DNA of 64,000 bases from JBASEY01 sp964404285. Lineage in GTDB: Bacteria; CSSED10-310. This document shows, in pieces, positions 62,498 through 64,000 of the stretch. A program made the translations under genes and the position numbers. The notes below the pieces were generated by a model. The model ran no database searches. It was not told the DNA's origin and saw only the letters and a list, made by a program, of their open reading frames with translations. The stretch lies in NCBI GenBank assembly GCA_964404285.1, contig CAYOJK010000006.1, positions 62,001 to 126,000 on the forward strand. Direction: 5' to 3'. How positions within the stretch are numbered: position 1 is the first letter of the stretch; every line of letters starts with the position of its first letter.

Positions 62498-62526
62498 TTG
62501 AGGCTTTGTGTTCGTTTCAGTATAGT
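62498..62526 (+). promoter_or_regulatory. Promoter for mtnA
   Basis: TTGAGG (62498-62503), a 17-bp spacer and TATAGT (62521-62526), 77 bp before the chosen start. Confidence 0.65.
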
Positions 62527-62603
62527 AAAAACAGATTGTTTTTAAGTGTCTATGACATAGCGTTTCAGAGTGTTAAAAGAAAAATATGATGGGGGGCCCG
62601 ATA

Positions 62604-63632
62604 ATGGTGGAAACAATTCGATGGGATGGTAAGACGTTATGGGTTTTAGATCAGACAAAGTTGCCGGCAGATGTTCAGTATGTTCCATGTGATACGGTCG
62701 AAGCGGTTGCTGAATGTATCCGAAACATGCGTGTAAGAGGAGCTCCAGCTATTGGTGTAACGGCGGCGTACGGTATGTTGTTGGCTCTTCGCACTGGGCT
62801 TGACACAGATGTAACTGATTTAAACGAATGGATGTCGCAGAAAGCGTCTATGTTAAATTCCACCCGGCCTACAGCAGTAAACCTTATGTGGGCAACAGAT
62901 TATATTTTGAAAGAAATTCGTCATATTTCTGTTCATCAATGGAATTCGCATGTTGAGCTGGTCGCGGCACAGATTTATGCGGATGACATAGAAAGTTGCC
63001 GCCAAATTGGTCGTTTTGCTGCACCGTATATTCCTGAAAAAGCGACAATTCTGACACATTGCAATGCTGGAGCTCTTGCAACAGCCGGCTATGGCACCGC
63101 ATTAGGGGTGATTCGGACTGCTGTCGAGGATCAAAAACAGATAAAAGTCTTTGCTGATGAGACGAGGCCGTTGTTACAAGGGGCGCGGCTGACAGCCTGG
63201 GAACTTATGGAAGACAATATCGATGTCACACTGATCACTGACAATATGGCCGCATATTTTATGAATCGAGGTGAAATCGATCTTGTCGTTGTCGGCGCTG
63301 ATCGAATTGCCGCCAATGGTGATACAGCAAATAAAATCGGCACATTTTCGGTTGCATTAGCGGCGAAATACCACAATATCCCGTTTTACGTGGCTGCTCC
63401 TATCAATACTATTGACAGATCATGTTCCACAGGGAAGGGTATTCCTATTGAAGAACGAAGCTGCGAAGAAGTAACCAATCTCACCCATGTTCGAACAGCT
63501 CCTATTGGTGTCAAATGTCGAAATCCTGCTTTCGATGTGACTCCAGCAGCTTTGATAACGGCAATTTTTACGGATAAGGGCGCGATTGAACCTGATTTTC
63601 GTAAAACTATAGCTGAACTTTTTATCAATTAA
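62604..63632 (+). CDS. mtnA: S-methyl-5-thioribose-1-phosphate isomerase
   Basis: 342 residues from ATG 62604, preceded by a run of G residues; an ATG at 62586 lies before that site and is not preferred. MtnA converts 5-methylthioribose-1-phosphate to methylthioribulose-1-phosphate in methionine salvage. Family motifs are RGAPAIGVTAAYG, THCNAGALATAGYGTALG (catalytic Cys) and GADRIAANGDTANKIGT (catalytic Asp), with DETRPLLQGARLTAWEL between them. No other mtn gene is in the window. Its end overlaps the selA gene on the other strand by 8 bp. Confidence 0.95.
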   Translation: MVETIRWDGKTLWVLDQTKLPADVQYVPCDTVEAVAECIRNMRVRGAPAIGVTAAYGMLLALRTGLDTDVTDLNEWMSQKASMLNSTRPTAVNLMWATDYILKEIRHISVHQWNSHVELVAAQIYADDIESCRQIGRFAAPYIPEKATILTHCNAGALATAGYGTALGVIRTAVEDQKQIKVFADETRPLLQGARLTAWELMEDNIDVTLITDNMAAYFMNRGEIDLVVVGADRIAANGDTANKIGTFSVALAAKYHNIPFYVAAPINTIDRSCSTGKGIPIEERSCEEVTNLTHVRTAPIGVKCRNPAFDVTPAALITAIFTDKGAIEPDFRKTIAELFIN

Positions 63633-64000
63633 GATTCAATGCCGTGACAAGGCTTTCAGCAAATTCTTCTATGTCGTGTTGTGGTACGGTGCGTAAATCC
63701 AGAACAACCATATCTTTTTGAATCCTAGAAATGATAGGCGGTTCAGAAAATCTCAGCCTTGCAGATAACGTCGTCGCAGAGCAAATTTTTGATTGTATCG
63801 ACACAACCCAAGTTTGAAGCTGTGTTTGTGGCAATGCGCCCCCGCCAACCGGAGATATATCCTTCAAAAGGGAGATGTCCCAGTGTTCTGGGATTCGATT
63901 TTTAATCTTTTTCAATAATAATTTGGCACGGGCAGCTATTTGGCTCTCTGCTTGACAAAGCGCTTGGATACCGGGAATTCGGTCTTGTACTATTTCCGGC
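63625..64000 (-). CDS. selA: L-seryl-tRNA(Sec) selenium transferase SelA, C-terminal part
   Basis: About 125 residues are visible; the frame stays open to the right edge, so this is the C-terminal part of a protein whose N-terminal PLP domain lies outside. The segment SPVGGGALPQTQLQTW and the RFSEPPIISRIQKDMVVLDLRTV ending are typical of the SelA C-terminal domain ('GGGslP', 'P.vgRi..d.v.ldlRtv'). SelA converts seryl-tRNA(Sec) to selenocysteyl-tRNA, so the organism probably decodes some UGA codons as selenocysteine. A TTG at 63915 would give a fragment and is not a real start. Confidence 0.85.
   Translation of the reverse strand, partial: PEIVQDRIPGIQALCQAESQIAARAKLLLKKIKNRIPEHWDISLLKDISPVGGGALPQTQLQTWVVSIQSKICSATTLSARLRFSEPPIISRIQKDMVVLDLRTVPQHDIEEFAESLVTALNLN

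Larger units (their letters stand above)
62184..62603. other. 420-bp divergent intergenic region
   Basis: Between the kinase-TonB gene and mtnA. It holds the kinase promoter (62242-62270) and the mtnA promoter (62498-62526). A 7-bp inverted repeat, TGTTGCA at 62447-62453 and TGCAACA at 62488-62494, has a 34-nt loop and is not convincing as a structured RNA. The middle part shows no gene, tRNA or clear repeat. Confidence 0.6.

Overview
The window looks like chromosomal DNA from a Gram-negative (diderm), AT-leaning bacterium of an uncultivated or little-studied phylum; I cannot name the phylum. Support for a diderm cell is YidC with its large periplasmic domain, a predicted outer-membrane barrel, TonB C-terminal domains and a LysM amidase. 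Three Hanks-type Ser/Thr kinases, an MglA-like GTPase, Pro-Thr spacer proteins and several TTG start codons give it a deep-branching, multi-phylum flavour. No phage, insertion sequence, CRISPR array, rRNA or tRNA was seen.

Layout. 1-4130: the end of a TonB-domain protein, then a minus-strand group hutU - VOC - rhodanese - DoxX/MauE. 4295-12806: the usual origin-proximal housekeeping set in rearranged form. mnmG-rsmG-membrane protein run forward and meet mnmE-jag-yidC-yidD-rnpA-rpmH running backward; dnaA and parAB are absent and an ABC-F ATPase is divergent from rpmH. 14912-22721: a barrel protein, PgeF, a lipoprotein of the alkaline-phosphatase superfamily, M48 protease plus LemA, a zinc-ribbon protein and a family-5 uracil-DNA glycosylase. 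22847-27106: a compact five-gene membrane operon of unknown function (FN3/DUF6754-like protein, three more membrane proteins, a cysteine-less thioredoxin). 27103-33768: PilZ-like protein, TGS GTPase, a repeat-kinase fusion, and a large FAD/Fe-S D-2-hydroxyacid dehydrogenase. 33791-42408: a 1154-residue surface protein built of three duplicated domain pairs, then MglA, two small envelope proteins and a secreted subtilase. 42479-47116: a TrmA-like protein without catalytic residues, Ndk, an RlmI-like methyltransferase and a divergent SHMT. 47300-52548: a receiver-kinase fusion, a phosphoesterase, a glycosyltransferase-like membrane protein, and a Clp_N-MshEN fusion. 52538-62183: a long minus-strand stretch with an HU/IHF operon, the amidase group, an M24 peptidase, and a receiver-kinase-TM-TonB fusion. 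62604-64000: mtnA and the C-terminal part of selA.

The most interesting theme is unusual signalling: two kinases carry N-terminal receiver domains in which the phosphoacceptor Asp is Ser, one of them also ends in a periplasmic TonB domain, and a ClpC-type N-domain is fused to a secretion-ATPase MshEN domain. Start codons were moved from the longest reading frame wherever a Shine-Dalgarno sequence or family N-terminus argued for it, and rpmH (44 residues) was found by translation of the gap.
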